From contig JADJRH010000001.1 in assembly GCA_016712345.1 (NCBI GenBank), positions 4,278,001 to 4,342,000 of the forward strand: 64,000 nucleotides of DNA, written 5' to 3'. Shown here piece by piece: positions 63,590-64,000 of this stretch; the first letter of the stretch is position 1, and each line of letters begins with the position of its first letter. The position numbers were made by a program, and so were the translations under genes. The notes under the pieces were generated by a model. The model had not been told where the DNA came from, made no database searches, and saw only the letters and a program-made list of their open reading frames with translations. Source of the stretch: Polyangiaceae bacterium (GTDB taxonomy: Bacteria > Myxococcota_A > Polyangia > Polyangiales > Polyangiaceae).

Positions 63590-64000
63590 CTAGTCAACAT
63601 CGATAAAACGTAAGAAGCGCGACTTGATGCGCTTTTTTCCGTGACCTGAAAATCGAACAGTGACGGCGGGGTCAGGCCCGGGGTCAACCGATTCTACCAC
63701 GCCGACGCCGAAAATGTCGTGGGTAACGCGTCCGCCGATGGCCATGTTGGAAGAGCCGCGAACGTCGGAGTCGCGCTCCACATAGCGTTCACCGGGTTGC
63801 ACGACTTGACGTGCTGCGCGAGCCGCGGCAAAAGTGGAACGCGATTGGGGTAGAGGTTCGGGCTTGGCGTTTGGGCGGCCCACATAAACAGCCGTTTTTG
63901 AGGGCGGAGGCGGTTCTGAAACGCGTTTGGGTAGAAACGATTGTTGCCGATCTTCTGAATGGGTGGACGGCTCTATAACACGTTTGGGTAGAAACGATTG
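63590..64000 (-). CDS. UvrD/PcrA-type helicase, C-terminal end only
   Basis: The frame is open to the right edge, so only the last 136 residues are visible. The very C-terminus has the Tudor-like domain of PcrA/UvrD helicases (IGGRVTHDIFGVGVVESVDP, then AVTVRFSGHGKKRIKSRFLR). Before it is a polar, Pro-rich linker in which QSFLPKRV occurs twice (encoded around 63921-63944 and 63979-64000). The ATP- and DNA-binding domains lie outside the window. It appears to be first in an operon with the aminotransferase. Confidence 0.75.
   Translation of the reverse strand, partial: QSFLPKRVIEPSTHSEDRQQSFLPKRVSEPPPPSKTAVYVGRPNAKPEPLPQSRSTFAAARAARQVVQPGERYVERDSDVRGSSNMAIGGRVTHDIFGVGVVESVDPGPDPAVTVRFSGHGKKRIKSRFLRFIDVD

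Noticed and set aside
1..64000. CRISPR array
   Set aside because: No series of regularly spaced short direct repeats was seen.

Overview
The window looks like chromosomal DNA of a myxobacterium (phylum Myxococcota, probably class Polyangia). The reasons are membrane Ser/Thr kinases, a run of three bactofilins, a PEGA-domain protein, many lipoproteins with Gly/Ser/Thr-rich linkers after the lipobox, thrombospondin type-3 outer-membrane proteins, and an M36 protease with a MYXO-CTERM tail. GC is high but not extreme. There are no rRNA genes, CRISPR arrays, insertion-sequence transposases or phage genes.

Layout. 0-3.8 kb: a membrane kinase (5' end outside the window), three bactofilins and pyrE. 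3.8-6.7 kb: a DUF2169 protein and an unknown partner. 6.8-12.1 kb: a minus-strand cluster that looks like specialised metabolism (ThDP-dependent enzyme, an atypical KASIII-like enzyme, an FAD-dependent halogenase, a PhzF-like protein). 12.3-12.9 kb: a perfect 309-bp tandem duplication with a diverged copy near 43 kb. 13-17.4 kb: a secreted lipoprotein, an ADP-forming acyl-CoA synthetase and, divergently, a thioredoxin-like lipoprotein whose frame is interrupted by one UGA exactly where the first Cys of a CxxC motif belongs. That UGA is followed by a hairpin fitting the bacterial SECIS model, so it is a probable selenoprotein. 17.5-19.5 kb: small genes, tRNA-Gln and a thioesterase. 19.6-26.2 kb: a kinase/PEGA/lipoprotein operon divergent from an OmpA-like protein. 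26.3-35.5 kb: a frameshifted parvulin, a cytochrome-type DUF1592-like lipoprotein (N-terminus also frameshifted) with its DUF1501 partner, then a lipoprotein coupled to a very large phospholipase-C-like/propeller protein. 35.5-48.6 kb: inverted repeats, lipoproteins, the M36 protease, a monotopic sugar transferase, an OPT transporter and a pseudouridine synthase. 48.7-64 kb: small membrane proteins, an M19 dipeptidase operon, a metallophosphoesterase lipoprotein, unknown envelope proteins, a cytochrome/propeller lipoprotein pair, an FKBP lipoprotein, a class V aminotransferase and the C-terminus of a UvrD/PcrA-type helicase.

How the genes work together. Most products are predicted for the cell envelope or outside the cell: sensing (kinases, PEGA), folding (parvulin, FKBP, redox lipoprotein), peptide and lipid degradation (M36, M19, phospholipase-like, OPT importer) and outer-membrane structure. 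The 6.8-12.1 kb cluster is the one candidate for a dedicated small-molecule pathway. Two short words, GTGTACAC and TCTACCC/GGGTAGA, are strikingly frequent and unevenly spread across the window.
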